From contig NZ_CP073748.1 of assembly GCF_024398035.1 (NCBI RefSeq), positions 2,393,520 through 2,457,519 of the forward strand: a stretch of DNA of 64,000 nucleotides, in the 5' to 3' direction. Positions within the stretch are counted from its first letter, which is position 1, and the number at the start of each line of letters is the position of its first letter. The stretch comes from Kordiimonas sp. SCSIO 12603. Its GTDB lineage: Bacteria > Pseudomonadota > Alphaproteobacteria > Sphingomonadales > Kordiimonadaceae. A model generated the notes under the pieces. The model was given only the letters and a program-made list of their open reading frames with translations. It was not told where the DNA came from and searched no databases. Position numbers and translations under genes: made by a program. Positions 28,247 to 37,288 of the stretch are shown one piece after another.

Positions 28247-30748
28247 CTATTCATATCTTAGGGCCTTCACAGGGTTGGCTCTAGCAACCTTAGCTGCATT
28301 GCCGCCCACTGTTCCCCATGCAATGAGAGTTGCAATCGCCCCTGCCCCCAAACAAATGGGAAAAAGTATCCATGTATCCATTCGATATGGGAATGTCTCA
28401 AGCCAGTTAAGCATTGCAAAAATCGCTACCGGCCAAGCCACTATACAAGCAAGCAATACAGGTTTGGAAAACTGCCATACCAGAAGCTGGACGATATCAT
28501 ATACACTTGCCCCTAAAACTTTGCGGACGCCAATTTCTTTTGTTCTTTGCTCCGCGGTGAATGCCGCTAAACCGTATAGCCCCATACAAGCAACAATGAT
28601 GGCGAGCAGAGAAAATACTACGAATAGGATTGCGAGTTGCTTTTCAGCCGAAAAAGCTTGCTGAATAACATCTTCTACAAATTCATACTGGAACGGAACC
28701 GTTGGGATAAGGTTTTGCCAAATCCCTCTAACGCCTTCAACCAACTCAGCACGTTCACCTGCATAACGTATAGTTAAACCGCCCATTGGATAATTTGGTT
28801 CAAGATAGTATGCTTCTCCCCATCCTTCATTCCTTGGCCGGTGGTAGACCGTATCTTTCACAACACCAATTACGCTTAAATCTGCATAAACCTCCTGCCC
28901 TTCAACCATGGCTATAACAATACGAATGGCCTTGCCAAGCGCCTGATCGGGCGTACCAAATCCTAAACGTGTTACTGCTTTTTCGTTTATCATCACTGTG
29001 CCTTGCAATACTTCACCAGGTTTTGCTCCATCAGCCCTTGGAGTCCCGTCAGTTGAACGGGCACGGTCAAAACTTCGGCCAGTGATAAGTGGAATGTTGA
29101 AGGTTTCAAGAAATTCATGGTCAACAGCCTGAATAGCTAAAGAAAGGCCGCCGATAGATTGCCCTGGCAACTGAAGGGCTCGACTGTTTCTTCCGCCTCC
29201 AGCAGGTCTTGAACTCGTAACTGCAACACTGGTCACTCCCGGTAGTCTTAGGATTTGATCTCGTATAGCTTTTTGATGTGCGGCAGCCTGAGTTGTACCG
29301 AAGTTACGAATACTCAGAAGGTTTTTCGTGTTATAGCCGACGTCTTTCGCAATCGAATACTGGGTTTGGGCATAAATTACACCAGTCGCTACAATCAATC
29401 CTATAGAAATAGCAAACTGAAACACTACCAATATTTGCCGCAATAAGGCAGATTGGCCTTGCCCTGAAGATTTATTAGCCTTCAGTACAGTTGCTGGAAC
29501 TACATTTGACAGTGCGAGCGCTGGATAAGCTCCGGCTAGCAAACCTATTACAATAACAAAGGAAGCTAACTGCAATAAAATGATTGGATTAGTTAAATCC
29601 AATATCAGGTGTTTATTTAAGAACGAGGAAAAAAACGGTAGGAGTAACTCAACCAGCACTAATCCTATAAGTAAAGCTACTCCCACCAACAGTGAGGATT
29701 CCCCTAGATGTTGGCGAATAAGCTGGCCACGTTTCGCCCCAAGCACCTTGCGGATAGCAATTTCTCGAGCTCGTTTTGTAGATTTAGCTGTTGCAAGATT
29801 GACAAAATTCACACACGCCACAGCCAAAATAAGCATTGCTACAATACTGAAAGAAACAACTTTTGTGAGGGCACCCAGTTCTTTCATCTGGTCATCATTA
29901 CTGATTGCGTTTAGCTGTACATCAACGAGTTTTTGAAAAGAATAATTCCAAAAATCAGTGGGCTGAGCATCTTTATCTGTTGACACATAAGATGGAATAA
30001 CAACGTTTGAGTTTACAAAATCCTTAAGCTGGCTACTCACTTTTACTTCATCACTATCGCTCTTCAGCTTAAAATAAAGCCAACCGTTTGCACTATCCCA
30101 ACCATCAAACTCCCATGGTGCGCTTAAGAAAGCACTTTCATCAATCAACGCAAGTACCTGAAAAGACAGCGTTGTATTATGAGGGAGATCTTCGAAAACC
30201 GCCGCTACTGTATAAACCCTATCCAAGTCATAGACAGCAACCTCTAGTGTCTGGCCAATCGGGTTAGTATTTCCGAAATACTTCTGTGCAAAAGAAGCAT
30301 TGATTGCAATGTTGCTGGTATTTGAAAGCGCAACGCTCATATCGCCGTTTATCACATCTAGCTGGAATAATTCTGTGAATTCCGCGTCAACAAATTGTAT
30401 GGCTTCTTTGAAGGCACTTCCACCAATACGAACTGTTGAATTCATAGAATTTAATCGAGTAGCCGCTTCGATATCGTCTTTAAAATAAAGACGCATGGCC
30501 TCTTTCATTCTACCTGTTACTCGAGAAGTGGTATTAGCAGGACTGCCAGGATAATTATATGTGGTATTAACTTGGTAAAGTCGTTCTGAATCTTCCCATA
30601 TACGGTCATATGATAACTCATCCTGTACAAACAGCAGGATAAGAATACAACTCATTAAACCTATAGACAGACCTATTATATTAATTGCAGTAAAGAGCCT
30701 ATTTTTTAGCAAATGTCGCCATGCTGTCAGAAAGTAATTTTTAAACAT
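28247..30748 (-). CDS. FtsX-family (MacB-type) ABC transporter permease
   Basis: This large permease of 833 residues has two MacB_PCD/FtsX units. Each is a membrane helix, a long periplasmic domain, then three helices. The N-terminus FKNYFLTAWRHLLKNRLFTAINIIGLSIGL is the family start, TKRAREIAIRKVLGAKRGQLIRQHL is the mid coupling segment, and KEIGVRKVLGASVYDIVQLL is its C-terminal counterpart. Such mechanotransmission transporters move peptides, lipids or antibiotics from the inner membrane or periplasm outward with an HlyD-like adaptor. It is the last gene of the sigma-54 operon, 34 bp after the ATPase. The substrate is unknown; no outer-membrane TolC is nearby. Confidence 0.9.
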   Translation of the reverse strand: MFKNYFLTAWRHLLKNRLFTAINIIGLSIGLMSCILILLFVQDELSYDRIWEDSERLYQVNTTYNYPGSPANTTSRVTGRMKEAMRLYFKDDIEAATRLNSMNSTVRIGGSAFKEAIQFVDAEFTELFQLDVINGDMSVALSNTSNIAINASFAQKYFGNTNPIGQTLEVAVYDLDRVYTVAAVFEDLPHNTTLSFQVLALIDESAFLSAPWEFDGWDSANGWLYFKLKSDSDEVKVSSQLKDFVNSNVVIPSYVSTDKDAQPTDFWNYSFQKLVDVQLNAISNDDQMKELGALTKVVSFSIVAMLILAVACVNFVNLATAKSTKRAREIAIRKVLGAKRGQLIRQHLGESSLLVGVALLIGLVLVELLLPFFSSFLNKHLILDLTNPIILLQLASFVIVIGLLAGAYPALALSNVVPATVLKANKSSGQGQSALLRQILVVFQFAISIGLIVATGVIYAQTQYSIAKDVGYNTKNLLSIRNFGTTQAAAHQKAIRDQILRLPGVTSVAVTSSRPAGGGRNSRALQLPGQSIGGLSLAIQAVDHEFLETFNIPLITGRSFDRARSTDGTPRADGAKPGEVLQGTVMINEKAVTRLGFGTPDQALGKAIRIVIAMVEGQEVYADLSVIGVVKDTVYHRPRNEGWGEAYYLEPNYPMGGLTIRYAGERAELVEGVRGIWQNLIPTVPFQYEFVEDVIQQAFSAEKQLAILFVVFSLLAIIVACMGLYGLAAFTAEQRTKEIGVRKVLGASVYDIVQLLVWQFSKPVLLACIVAWPVAIFAMLNWLETFPYRMDTWILFPICLGAGAIATLIAWGTVGGNAAKVARANPVKALRYE

Positions 30749-30782
30749 TGGTTTCTCGCCGTTTTGTTATTTTATGAAATGC

Positions 30783-31463
30783 TTATGCAGCGCGAATATT
30801 TTCAGCTACTACCTGCCCATCAAATAAATTGATGGTACGGCGGGCAAAATCGGCATGCGAAGGGCTGTGTGTAACCATAACAATTGTTGTCCCCTCTTCA
30901 TTTAAAGCCTGTAGCATTTCCATAACCTCCTGACCATGTGAACTATCCAGATTTCCTGTCGGTTCATCAGCCAGAATCATCGCTTGATCACCCACGACTG
31001 CGCGGGCAACAGCCACGCGCTGTTGCTGCCCACCTGAAAGCTGCGACGGCATATGCCCTGCACGGTGAGCTATACCCACCTTATCCATCACGGTCGCAAC
31101 CCGGTCACGCCGTTCGCTAATGGGAATACTGTGATACAAAAGAGCCAGTTCTATGTTTTCGGAAACAGTTAATTCATCAATCAAATTAAATGACTGGAAG
31201 ATAAATCCGATATTACGTTTACGGATATTGCTCAGTAATGCTTCTGAATACCCAGCTATGTTTTCGCCCATAAAGAGATACTCTCCCGAGCTTGGTGTAT
31301 CTAACATTCCTATGATATTAAGTAGTGTAGATTTACCGCAACCTGACGGCCCCATAATAGCGGCAAATTCCCCTGATGATATTTCGATATTTACGTTATC
31401 GAGAGCCGTAGTTTCAACCTCAGATGTTCTATAAATCTTTGACAAATTATTAAGCTGCAACAT
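30783..31463 (-). CDS. ABC transporter ATP-binding protein (MacB/LolD type)
   Basis: This 226-residue ATPase has Walker A IMGPSGCGKSTLLNIIG, signature QLSGGQQQRVAVARAV, Walker B MILADEPTGNLDS and switch His VMVTHSPSHADF. The NIGFIFQSFNLIDELTVSENIE Q-loop region is typical of the MacB/LolD group that works with FtsX-type permeases. It sits between the adaptor and the permease; the three form one export complex. LolD itself is an alternative by sequence alone but is unlikely next to HlyD and a two-unit permease. Confidence 0.93.
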   Translation of the reverse strand: MLQLNNLSKIYRTSEVETTALDNVNIEISSGEFAAIMGPSGCGKSTLLNIIGMLDTPSSGEYLFMGENIAGYSEALLSNIRKRNIGFIFQSFNLIDELTVSENIELALLYHSIPISERRDRVATVMDKVGIAHRAGHMPSQLSGGQQQRVAVARAVVGDQAMILADEPTGNLDSSHGQEVMEMLQALNEEGTTIVMVTHSPSHADFARRTINLFDGQVVAENIRAA

Positions 31464-31504
31464 GATGCATATCCTCTTTAGTTAGCTGTCGGTATCTGGT
31501 TTAT

Positions 31505-32863
31505 TCAGTTTAATTTCAGGCGGTCCATGTCGGTGTAATTCGTATATGGTGATGTAACCACGCGCTCACCTTCCTCAAGACCCTCAAGAACTTCTATAAA
31601 TCGGCTGTTGCGCCGTCCAAGCTTCACAGATCTTTTCACAGCCACTGCACCATCACTGGTAACGACGAACACCCAATTTCCACCTGTATCCTGATAAAAA
31701 GCCCCGTTCGGTATCAACAAGCCTATAGTTGCCTCGCCCAGCATTAGACGGGTTTGCAGGCTTTGCCCGCGGCGAATACCTTCGGCTTGTTCATCAGCGA
31801 AGGTCATATCAACTTCAAACTGACCATTATTTACCTGGGGATATATTTTCGAAATCTGTAGGTTATAAGATACCCCATCTCGGTCAAATTCTACTCTTTG
31901 ACCGATATCCACACGGCCCAAGTAAAATTCATCAATATGTGCAACTAGTTTGTATCTAGACGGATCATCGATTTGTCCGAGACGTCCACCACGACTGATG
32001 CTTTGGCCAACTTCAATATCAAAGCCGGAAATTTTGCCCGAAACCGGTGCTTTTATACTTAAAGCTTCAAGGTTTTGATGCGCAAACTTCAGGTTTCTTT
32101 CAAGTTGTTCTGCTCTTGATTTTAAGTAACTCAACTGCTGTTCCTGAATACGTGCATCTGTGGCTTGACTTTCAAGGGTCAGCTTTCTTCTTTCAATATT
32201 GTAAGCCAACTCATCTTGCGTATTTTCCAACTGACTTGATGAAACGGCACTGGTTTTAATTAGCTTTCCCTCTCGCACCGCCTGACGTGTTAATTTGAGT
32301 ATTTGGTAGTCAAACTCAGCGAGATTTCTTTTGTGGGACAGTCTGTTTTGTGCAAGCTGGAGTTCGATGGTTCTCAAGTTATTGAGCTGTTCTGTTACCA
32401 ATGCTTCATTACCCATTACCTGCAGCTGTAAACTAGTATTAGATAATTCAGCTATCAGGGCGCCTTTTTCAACAACTGCGCCATCTTCAACAAGAACACG
32501 TTCCACCCTGCCGCCTTCTATAGCATCTAGAAAAACTGTCTTTAACGGAGTTACACGAGCACGAACGGGTATAACGTCTTCAAATACACCTTGCTTTACT
32601 TCCGAAATTATTACCTGATGTCGCTCAAGTTTTATTGATTTACCTGAGGTGATACTTTCCTGTGCCACCCAATAACCGCCCAGCAATAAAACAGCGCCTA
32701 AAACGGCATAAGTATATCGGTTTGATTTCTTTTTTTCGCTTACGGCCCGATCCATCCCCTGACCGGAAACAGAGGTATTGGGCGCCTTATTTACTATAGT
32801 CTCGCTGTCGTTCTCGAGCCCGGTTGCCATATTTTCTATTCTCATTATTTTTGGTCTCGCCAT
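31505..32863 (-). CDS. HlyD/RND-type periplasmic adaptor subunit
   Basis: This is a membrane-fusion protein. A membrane anchor (YAVLGAVLLLGGYWVA) is followed by a half barrel-sandwich domain (VRARVTPLKTVFLDAIEGGRVERVLVEDG), a long coiled-coil hairpin (about residues 120-230) rich in Gln and Leu, the second half (LEALSIKAPVSGKISGFDIEVGQ) and a beta-barrel with membrane-proximal domain. It would link the ABC permease to an outer-membrane channel. The start is uncertain: ATGs at 32863, 32845 and 32830 all lie downstream of the predicted sigma-54 transcription start near 32875, which rules out longer versions. None has a strong ribosome site. Confidence 0.88.
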   Translation of the reverse strand: MARPKIMRIENMATGLENDSETIVNKAPNTSVSGQGMDRAVSEKKKSNRYTYAVLGAVLLLGGYWVAQESITSGKSIKLERHQVIISEVKQGVFEDVIPVRARVTPLKTVFLDAIEGGRVERVLVEDGAVVEKGALIAELSNTSLQLQVMGNEALVTEQLNNLRTIELQLAQNRLSHKRNLAEFDYQILKLTRQAVREGKLIKTSAVSSSQLENTQDELAYNIERRKLTLESQATDARIQEQQLSYLKSRAEQLERNLKFAHQNLEALSIKAPVSGKISGFDIEVGQSISRGGRLGQIDDPSRYKLVAHIDEFYLGRVDIGQRVEFDRDGVSYNLQISKIYPQVNNGQFEVDMTFADEQAEGIRRGQSLQTRLMLGEATIGLLIPNGAFYQDTGGNWVFVVTSDGAVAVKRSVKLGRRNSRFIEVLEGLEEGERVVTSPYTNYTDMDRLKLN

Positions 32864-32885
32864 TTGATTTTGCACTAGATAATCA

Positions 32886-32900
32886 GCAAAGCGCGTGCCA
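32886..32900 (-). promoter_or_regulatory. Sigma-54 promoter of the export operon
   Basis: On the minus strand the sequence reads TGGCACGCGCTTTGC, an exact match to the -24/-12 consensus (TGGCAC, five bases, TTGC). Transcription would start about 12 nt on, near 32875, just before the adaptor gene. The nearby NtrC-family activator supports it. Confidence 0.88.
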
Positions 32901-32962
32901 GAAATTAACTCCTTGATTTTAATGGGCTTTATAGTTTTTCCTTGCAAAAAACAACATTTAAC

Positions 32963-33000
32963 TGTTCGATATCGTACACCTAAGTGTTCGATATCGGGCA
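32963..33000. promoter_or_regulatory. Twin palindromic activator sites
   Basis: TGTTCGATATCGTACA (32963-32978) and TGTTCGATATCGGGCA (32985-33000) are two copies of an imperfect palindrome with the shared core TGTTCGATATCG. They are spaced 22 bp apart (two helical turns), 63-100 bp upstream of the sigma-54 -24 box and 27-64 bp before the activator gene. They probably bind the activator at 33027 cooperatively and may also govern its own expression. Confidence 0.75.
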
Positions 33001-33026
33001 TCAATTCAAAAACATGTGGAACGGCT

Positions 33027-34415
33027 ATGAGCAGTAAAATACTAATTGTTGATGATGATGAAGATATTCTGATAGCTGGTAGGCTGCTGTTGAAAAGACA
33101 TTTTGATAAAGTAGTTACCACTAACGTTCCAAGCCAGATACCAACGTTGCTGGCCAGCCAAACTTTTGATGCCATTCTTCTTGATATGAATTTTAGCCCG
33201 GGCTTATCAGATGGAAATCAGGGCTTTCATTGCTTGGAAGAAATACTGAATATCGACCCAGATGCAGTGGTTATATTAATAACCGCACACGGCGACGTAG
33301 ATATGGCAGTTGAAGCCATGAAACGTGGTGCCACCGATTTCATCACTAAGCCCTGGCAAAACCAAAAGGTAATTGCAACTCTATCAGCTGCCGTAAAGCT
33401 AAAAAAAAGCCGCAATGAAACCAGCCACCTGAAACAAGTGAATGCAGCTCTTAATAACGTCAAAAATAAAAGCGATAGTCCTATACTAGGTGACAGTGCA
33501 ACAACTCAAAATATGTTGTCACTTATCGCCCGCGCGGCCCCTACAGATGCGAATGTACTAATTCTCGGGGAAAACGGTACAGGTAAAGAGTTAGCTGCCC
33601 AGAAAATTCATAGCAGTTCACTTAGAAACGATAAGGTTTTCATATCAGTAGATATGGGTACAATCCCCGAGAACTTGTTTGAATCAGAACTCTTCGGGCA
33701 TAAAAAGGGCGCTTTCACTGGCGCAAACGAAAACAAGATAGGTTTTTTTGAAGCCGCAAATGGAGGCACGATTTTTCTTGATGAAATAGGTAATGTTCCA
33801 TTGCACCTTCAGTCAAAGTTATTAACTGCGCTGGAAAAACGTGTGATTACTCCAGTGGGGGGCACCAAAGAAAAAGATATAGATGTTCGGGTTATAGCAG
33901 CAACAAACCTTCCCAAGATGGAACTTCTTGACGAAAGAAAATTTCGGCAAGACCTCCTATTTCGTCTAAATACAGTGGAAATTATTGTCCCACCCTTAAG
34001 AGAAAGACCAAGCGATATACCCGCTATTGCAGCGTTTTATGCTGATTTTTACGCGAAAAAATATAACTTCCAGCCGAAGTCTTTTTCAGAAAAAGCTTTA
34101 AAAGCTATTAAAGCAGCGCCTTGGCCCGGAAATGTTAGGGCTTTGCGGCATTCAATCGAACGGGCTGTTATTCTTTCCGATAGTACAGAGTTTCAAGCAA
34201 CTGACTTTCAATTGAGTACTGAAGGGCAAGTTTTTGAGCATGCGCATGCTGTAGAAAATAATCAGCAGAGAGAAACTCTAAACCTCGAAGAATTGGAAAA
34301 GAAGGCAATTACTCTAGCTTTGAAAAGACAGCGCTACAATATAAGCCATGCAGCGAAAGAGCTAGGTCTTACGCGTGCGGCGCTATATAGAAGGATGGAA
34401 AAACATGGCCTATAG
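33027..34415 (+). CDS. NtrC-family sigma-54-dependent response regulator
   Basis: This 462-residue activator has a receiver domain (DDDED at residues 9-13, phospho-acceptor Asp about 53 in AILLDMNF, Lys in FITKPW), an AAA+ domain with Walker A LGENGTGKELAA, the sigma-54 contact loop GAFTGA and GGTIFLDEIGNVP, and a Fis-type helix-turn-helix (YNISHAAKELGLTRAALYRRM). After LLDMNF it has an insert (SPGLSDGNQGFHCL) that I associate with regulators of ABC exporters. The ATG at 33027 excludes the upstream operator region that the frame also covers. It should activate the divergent export operon. It overlaps the kinase gene by 11 bp. Confidence 0.94.
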   Translation: MSSKILIVDDDEDILIAGRLLLKRHFDKVVTTNVPSQIPTLLASQTFDAILLDMNFSPGLSDGNQGFHCLEEILNIDPDAVVILITAHGDVDMAVEAMKRGATDFITKPWQNQKVIATLSAAVKLKKSRNETSHLKQVNAALNNVKNKSDSPILGDSATTQNMLSLIARAAPTDANVLILGENGTGKELAAQKIHSSSLRNDKVFISVDMGTIPENLFESELFGHKKGAFTGANENKIGFFEAANGGTIFLDEIGNVPLHLQSKLLTALEKRVITPVGGTKEKDIDVRVIAATNLPKMELLDERKFRQDLLFRLNTVEIIVPPLRERPSDIPAIAAFYADFYAKKYNFQPKSFSEKALKAIKAAPWPGNVRALRHSIERAVILSDSTEFQATDFQLSTEGQVFEHAHAVENNQQRETLNLEELEKKAITLALKRQRYNISHAAKELGLTRAALYRRMEKHGL

Positions 34416-35757
34416 TAATTTCACTATACATCTTGGCATAAGATTAACGCTTGTTTTTATTTCTTTCTCTGTATTCGCTTTTCTAATTCACACCCCAGGC
34501 TATCACGCAACGACACTCCTTTTACTGCTCATATCAATAGGACTTACATATAATCTTTGGCATCTTATTACGCTTACGAACCGTGAACTCGCTCGTTTCC
34601 TAACGGCGATACATCATCAAGATTTCAACCAACGTTTCGATTTAAAGGGATATCGAAGTAGCTTTGATGATCTAACAAAGTCATTTTCCATAATACTCAA
34701 CAAATTTAAAGAGTTACAGTCAAATCAAGAGGCAACACTTAAACATCATAAAGCTCTCATTGAACATGTTCCCTTCCCTCTAATTTCGCTCCATGAAAAT
34801 GATAGAGTGACATTTTGGAACCTTGCTGCGAGGAAGCTTTTCAGAAATATCCATCTATCAAGCATTTCCGACCTCAAACAGTTTGGGCAGGATGTTTATA
34901 CGGAAATACTCTCTTTAAAAACGGGGCAGAAAAAGCTCATTCGTTTCAATATAGACGGGACAGATCAGCATTTTATGATTGCCGCTACCAAAATCATAAT
35001 TGGAGGCAACAGCGAACGACTTCTAAGCCTTCAGAATATTCAGAATGAACTTGAAACAGCTCAATTACAAGCTTGGCAGGATTTAGTCCGCGTCCTGACC
35101 CACGAGATTATGAACTCCATTACTCCTGTAGCGTCTCTCGCTAATACCGCCAATGATTTGATGGAAGACCTCAAAGGAAAACCTGGATTACCGAATGAAT
35201 TTACAGAAAGCCTAACAGATATCGGAGATGCTGTACAAACTGTTGCGAGGCGGTCCGAAGGACTAACAGAATTCGTTGGCAGCTACAGACAGCTTACCCG
35301 CTTACCTCCACCACAGAAAACCAAGTTCTCTGTAACAGAATTATTCCAGTCTATTGAGAAACTCGCAGTTCAATCTTGGAACAATAAAGATATCCGGTTT
35401 GAATCTCACGTTAGCCAGCAAAATCTTGAACTATTTGCAGACAGGAAAATGATTGAACAAACATTGCTTAATATGATGCAGAACTCCGAACATGCAGTTG
35501 CCGGGAGAAAAAAAGGCCATATCAGTTTGAAAGCCTATATCAACTCAAGGAATAGTATCGTTATAGAACTCGCAGATAATGGCACGGGAATAGATGCAGA
35601 GACAGCACCCAAAATATTTATACCCTTTTATACCACCAAACGGACAGGTAGCGGCGTTGGCCTTGCTTTAGCACGACAAATTATGATCGCCCATCGCGGC
35701 TCTATATCACACTCAGATGCCGAAAATGGGGGCAGTGTTTTTACACTTACATTCTAA
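34405..35757 (+). CDS. NtrY-like sensor histidine kinase
   Basis: The 450-residue protein has two N-terminal membrane helices (about residues 9-27 and 30-50) with almost no periplasmic loop, so it probably senses a signal in or near the membrane. A HAMP-like linker, a PAS-like region (LIEHVPFPLISLHENDRVTFWN) and a HisKA region follow, with the phospho-His in VLTHEIMNSITPVASLANT. The HATPase domain shows NMMQNSEHA (N box), ELADNGTGID (G1) and RTGSGVGLALARQIM (G2). It is translated from an ATG inside the regulator's 3' end and is the obvious partner of that regulator. Confidence 0.93.
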   Translation: MAYSNFTIHLGIRLTLVFISFSVFAFLIHTPGYHATTLLLLLISIGLTYNLWHLITLTNRELARFLTAIHHQDFNQRFDLKGYRSSFDDLTKSFSIILNKFKELQSNQEATLKHHKALIEHVPFPLISLHENDRVTFWNLAARKLFRNIHLSSISDLKQFGQDVYTEILSLKTGQKKLIRFNIDGTDQHFMIAATKIIIGGNSERLLSLQNIQNELETAQLQAWQDLVRVLTHEIMNSITPVASLANTANDLMEDLKGKPGLPNEFTESLTDIGDAVQTVARRSEGLTEFVGSYRQLTRLPPPQKTKFSVTELFQSIEKLAVQSWNNKDIRFESHVSQQNLELFADRKMIEQTLLNMMQNSEHAVAGRKKGHISLKAYINSRNSIVIELADNGTGIDAETAPKIFIPFYTTKRTGSGVGLALARQIMIAHRGSISHSDAENGGSVFTLTF

Positions 35758-35762
35758 CTAGA

Positions 35763-35791
35763 AAGCCGACCATTATGAAATGGGTCGGCTT
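35763..35791. terminator. Stem-loop between the convergent kinase and cNMP/FHA genes
   Basis: AAGCCGACC (35763-35771) pairs with GGTCGGCTT (35783-35791) around an 11-nt loop, 5 bp after the kinase stop. No T-run follows on the plus strand, so it is a plausible but weak shared terminator. Confidence 0.45.
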
Positions 35792-35801
35792 ACATATTGG
35801 G

Positions 35802-36578
35802 TTAGAGGGTAATTAGAAACGTCACTTTACTGTTCATACCACCTGTACCAACAATATTTTCCCCAGGCGTGAGTTTAATCTCTACTTGTTTCCCAAATTT
35901 GCTGGCAATTTCACCATTAACCACGGTGCCGTGTTTCGTTCCTAAGTCTCGAACCCAAACTTCCTTGCCGTGTTTCACAAACTCAAAATGTTGAGGTTCG
36001 AGGTCTGGCGCACTGGGTAATGGAAACATCAGGCTTTGAGCAGATTCTCTTGCCATTTCACCTGGTGCTCGAGAATTTCCGATAAAAAACGGAAAGTTTA
36101 GTATGCGAACAGGCGCAACCAACTTTTCCAAGACCAGCGGTGTCACACCTTCTACAACAGGGTCACCTGTTTGCATGGCTGTTTTAGGCTTCTTCTTGTA
36201 AACAGCTTTAATCTCGGAGTTTTGTATCAACTCACGTTCAGGTACATACCTATCCCGAAGTCTTTTAGCCATCGCTGTTACAACATGCTTCGCAAGAGGA
36301 TCTGAGAATGTGCGTCTGAAAGTATCACCTGGGATAATCAGCAGTCTGGCATCGGTATGCGCTCTAACAGTAGTGGAACGAACATCATTCTGAAGCACCC
36401 CAGCTTCACCAAACAACGATCCAGCTTCAAGGGTACCTAATTCATAAAAGGCGCCGTCTTTTGATCGCAATATATCAATTTTACCTTCAAGGATAAGATA
36501 AGCGCAGTCACTTTCTGCGCCCTCTTCATAGATGGTTTCGCCCGCTTTAAAGAGCTGTTCTTCACCATTATTTTCCAT
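35802..36578 (-). CDS. Cyclic nucleotide-binding domain plus FHA domain protein
   Basis: The N-terminal half is a cNMP-binding (CRP-like) beta-roll: LFKAGETIYEEGAESDCAYLILEG, then LFGEAGVLQNDVRSTTVRA, the phosphate-binding-cassette region. The C-terminal quarter is an FHA-like fold (HFEFVKHGKEVWVRDLGTKHGTVVNGE) that would bind phosphothreonine or an equivalent. There is no DNA-binding domain, so it is an adaptor and not a CRP regulator. The ATG at 36578 has AAAGG about 7 nt upstream; an ATG at 36611 has none. The TerB-like gene lies 65 bp upstream in the same direction. Function unknown beyond signal integration. Confidence 0.85.
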   Translation of the reverse strand: MENNGEEQLFKAGETIYEEGAESDCAYLILEGKIDILRSKDGAFYELGTLEAGSLFGEAGVLQNDVRSTTVRAHTDARLLIIPGDTFRRTFSDPLAKHVVTAMAKRLRDRYVPERELIQNSEIKAVYKKKPKTAMQTGDPVVEGVTPLVLEKLVAPVRILNFPFFIGNSRAPGEMARESAQSLMFPLPSAPDLEPQHFEFVKHGKEVWVRDLGTKHGTVVNGEIASKFGKQVEIKLTPGENIVGTGGMNSKVTFLITL

Positions 36579-36643
36579 TTGCCGACCTTTAACTGAAAAC
36601 TTTAGCAGCATCCTAATATATTAGATGACAAGGTATAAACAAA

Positions 36644-37099
36644 TCATTGAGAGCAATGCGTTATCTGCTCAACTTCATGCTTAATTCGTATTCGTTCTTG
36701 GGCGGAAACCCCAAGTAATCCAGCAATTTTAGCAATAATGTTTAATTCAAAGTTATCAAGATGCCCATCCGCAAAAGCTACTTGCCAAAGAAGTCTGATA
36801 ATTTCCTGTCTTTCCTCATTATCAAGTTCTTTACTCACAGCTCTGGTAAATTGGTATAGGCTAGGCGCATCACTTTCATCTTCCAGAGCTAAGTCGGCGA
36901 TATAAACGGCACTGTCTTTGGTTAATGAGAAATGATTCTGCAGATTTTTGATTAAAACTTCCCGTTCTTCGTCAGTGTAATTTTCATCACTTTTAGACAC
37001 GCTTACCATTAAAGCTGCTGTGGCCAAATGAAGTTCTGAAACCTCTTTTGAAGCTGTATCTGGCTTCAGCCCTAAAACTTGGGAAATTTTATCAAACAT
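36644..37099 (-). CDS. TerB-like domain protein
   Basis: This 151-residue, all-helical acidic protein resembles the TerB/DUF533-type fold (COG4103-like). It has a core helix HLATAALMVSVSKSDENYTDEERE, where the Asp/Glu cluster can bind metal, and a second repeat WQVAFADGHLDNFELNIIAKIAGLLGV. Members occur with tellurite-resistance or stress modules but also alone. GGAG lies ahead of the ATG at 37099. It is followed by the cNMP/FHA gene; both may work in one signalling pathway. No other ter genes are present, so tellurite resistance is not implied. Confidence 0.8.
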   Translation of the reverse strand: MFDKISQVLGLKPDTASKEVSELHLATAALMVSVSKSDENYTDEEREVLIKNLQNHFSLTKDSAVYIADLALEDESDAPSLYQFTRAVSKELDNEERQEIIRLLWQVAFADGHLDNFELNIIAKIAGLLGVSAQERIRIKHEVEQITHCSQ

Positions 37100-37241
37100 A
37101 TTATTCTCCAAACTAATCAAGTACATATCTAAGAGAAATTATAGCAAAATAAAGCACTATAAGACGTGTTGATATATTCTAGTGGACAAACTGTTATCGC
37201 TAGCTTCGACCAGAGCTTATCTGCCGGCATAAAGTGCTCAT

Positions 37242-37272
37242 AAAAAAAGCCCCACCAAATGCAGGGCTTTTT
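37242..37272 (-). terminator. Terminator of the chemoreceptor gene
   Basis: On the minus strand AAAGCCC pairs with GGGCTTT around a 13-nt interval, and the run continues as a T-tract of seven (plus-strand A at 37242-37248). It begins 17 bp after the chemoreceptor stop. Confidence 0.8.
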
Positions 37273-37288
37273 CGTTTTATAATCTCAA

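Noticed and set aside
28239-33000. Several plus-strand open frames of 60-140 codons within the export operon
   Set aside because: They are antisense shadows of the permease, ATPase and adaptor genes with no family motifs.
32895-33026. Upstream extension of the NtrC-like regulator frame
   Set aside because: It covers the operator sites; the receiver domain starts right after the ATG at 33027.
32864-33175. Upstream extension of the HlyD adaptor frame
   Set aside because: It crosses the sigma-54 promoter, the palindromes and the start of the divergent regulator; it cannot be transcribed from the promoter.
36644-37099. Tellurite-resistance operon based on the TerB-like gene
   Set aside because: No terA, terC, terD, terE or terZ genes are near; TerB-like domains occur in many unrelated proteins.
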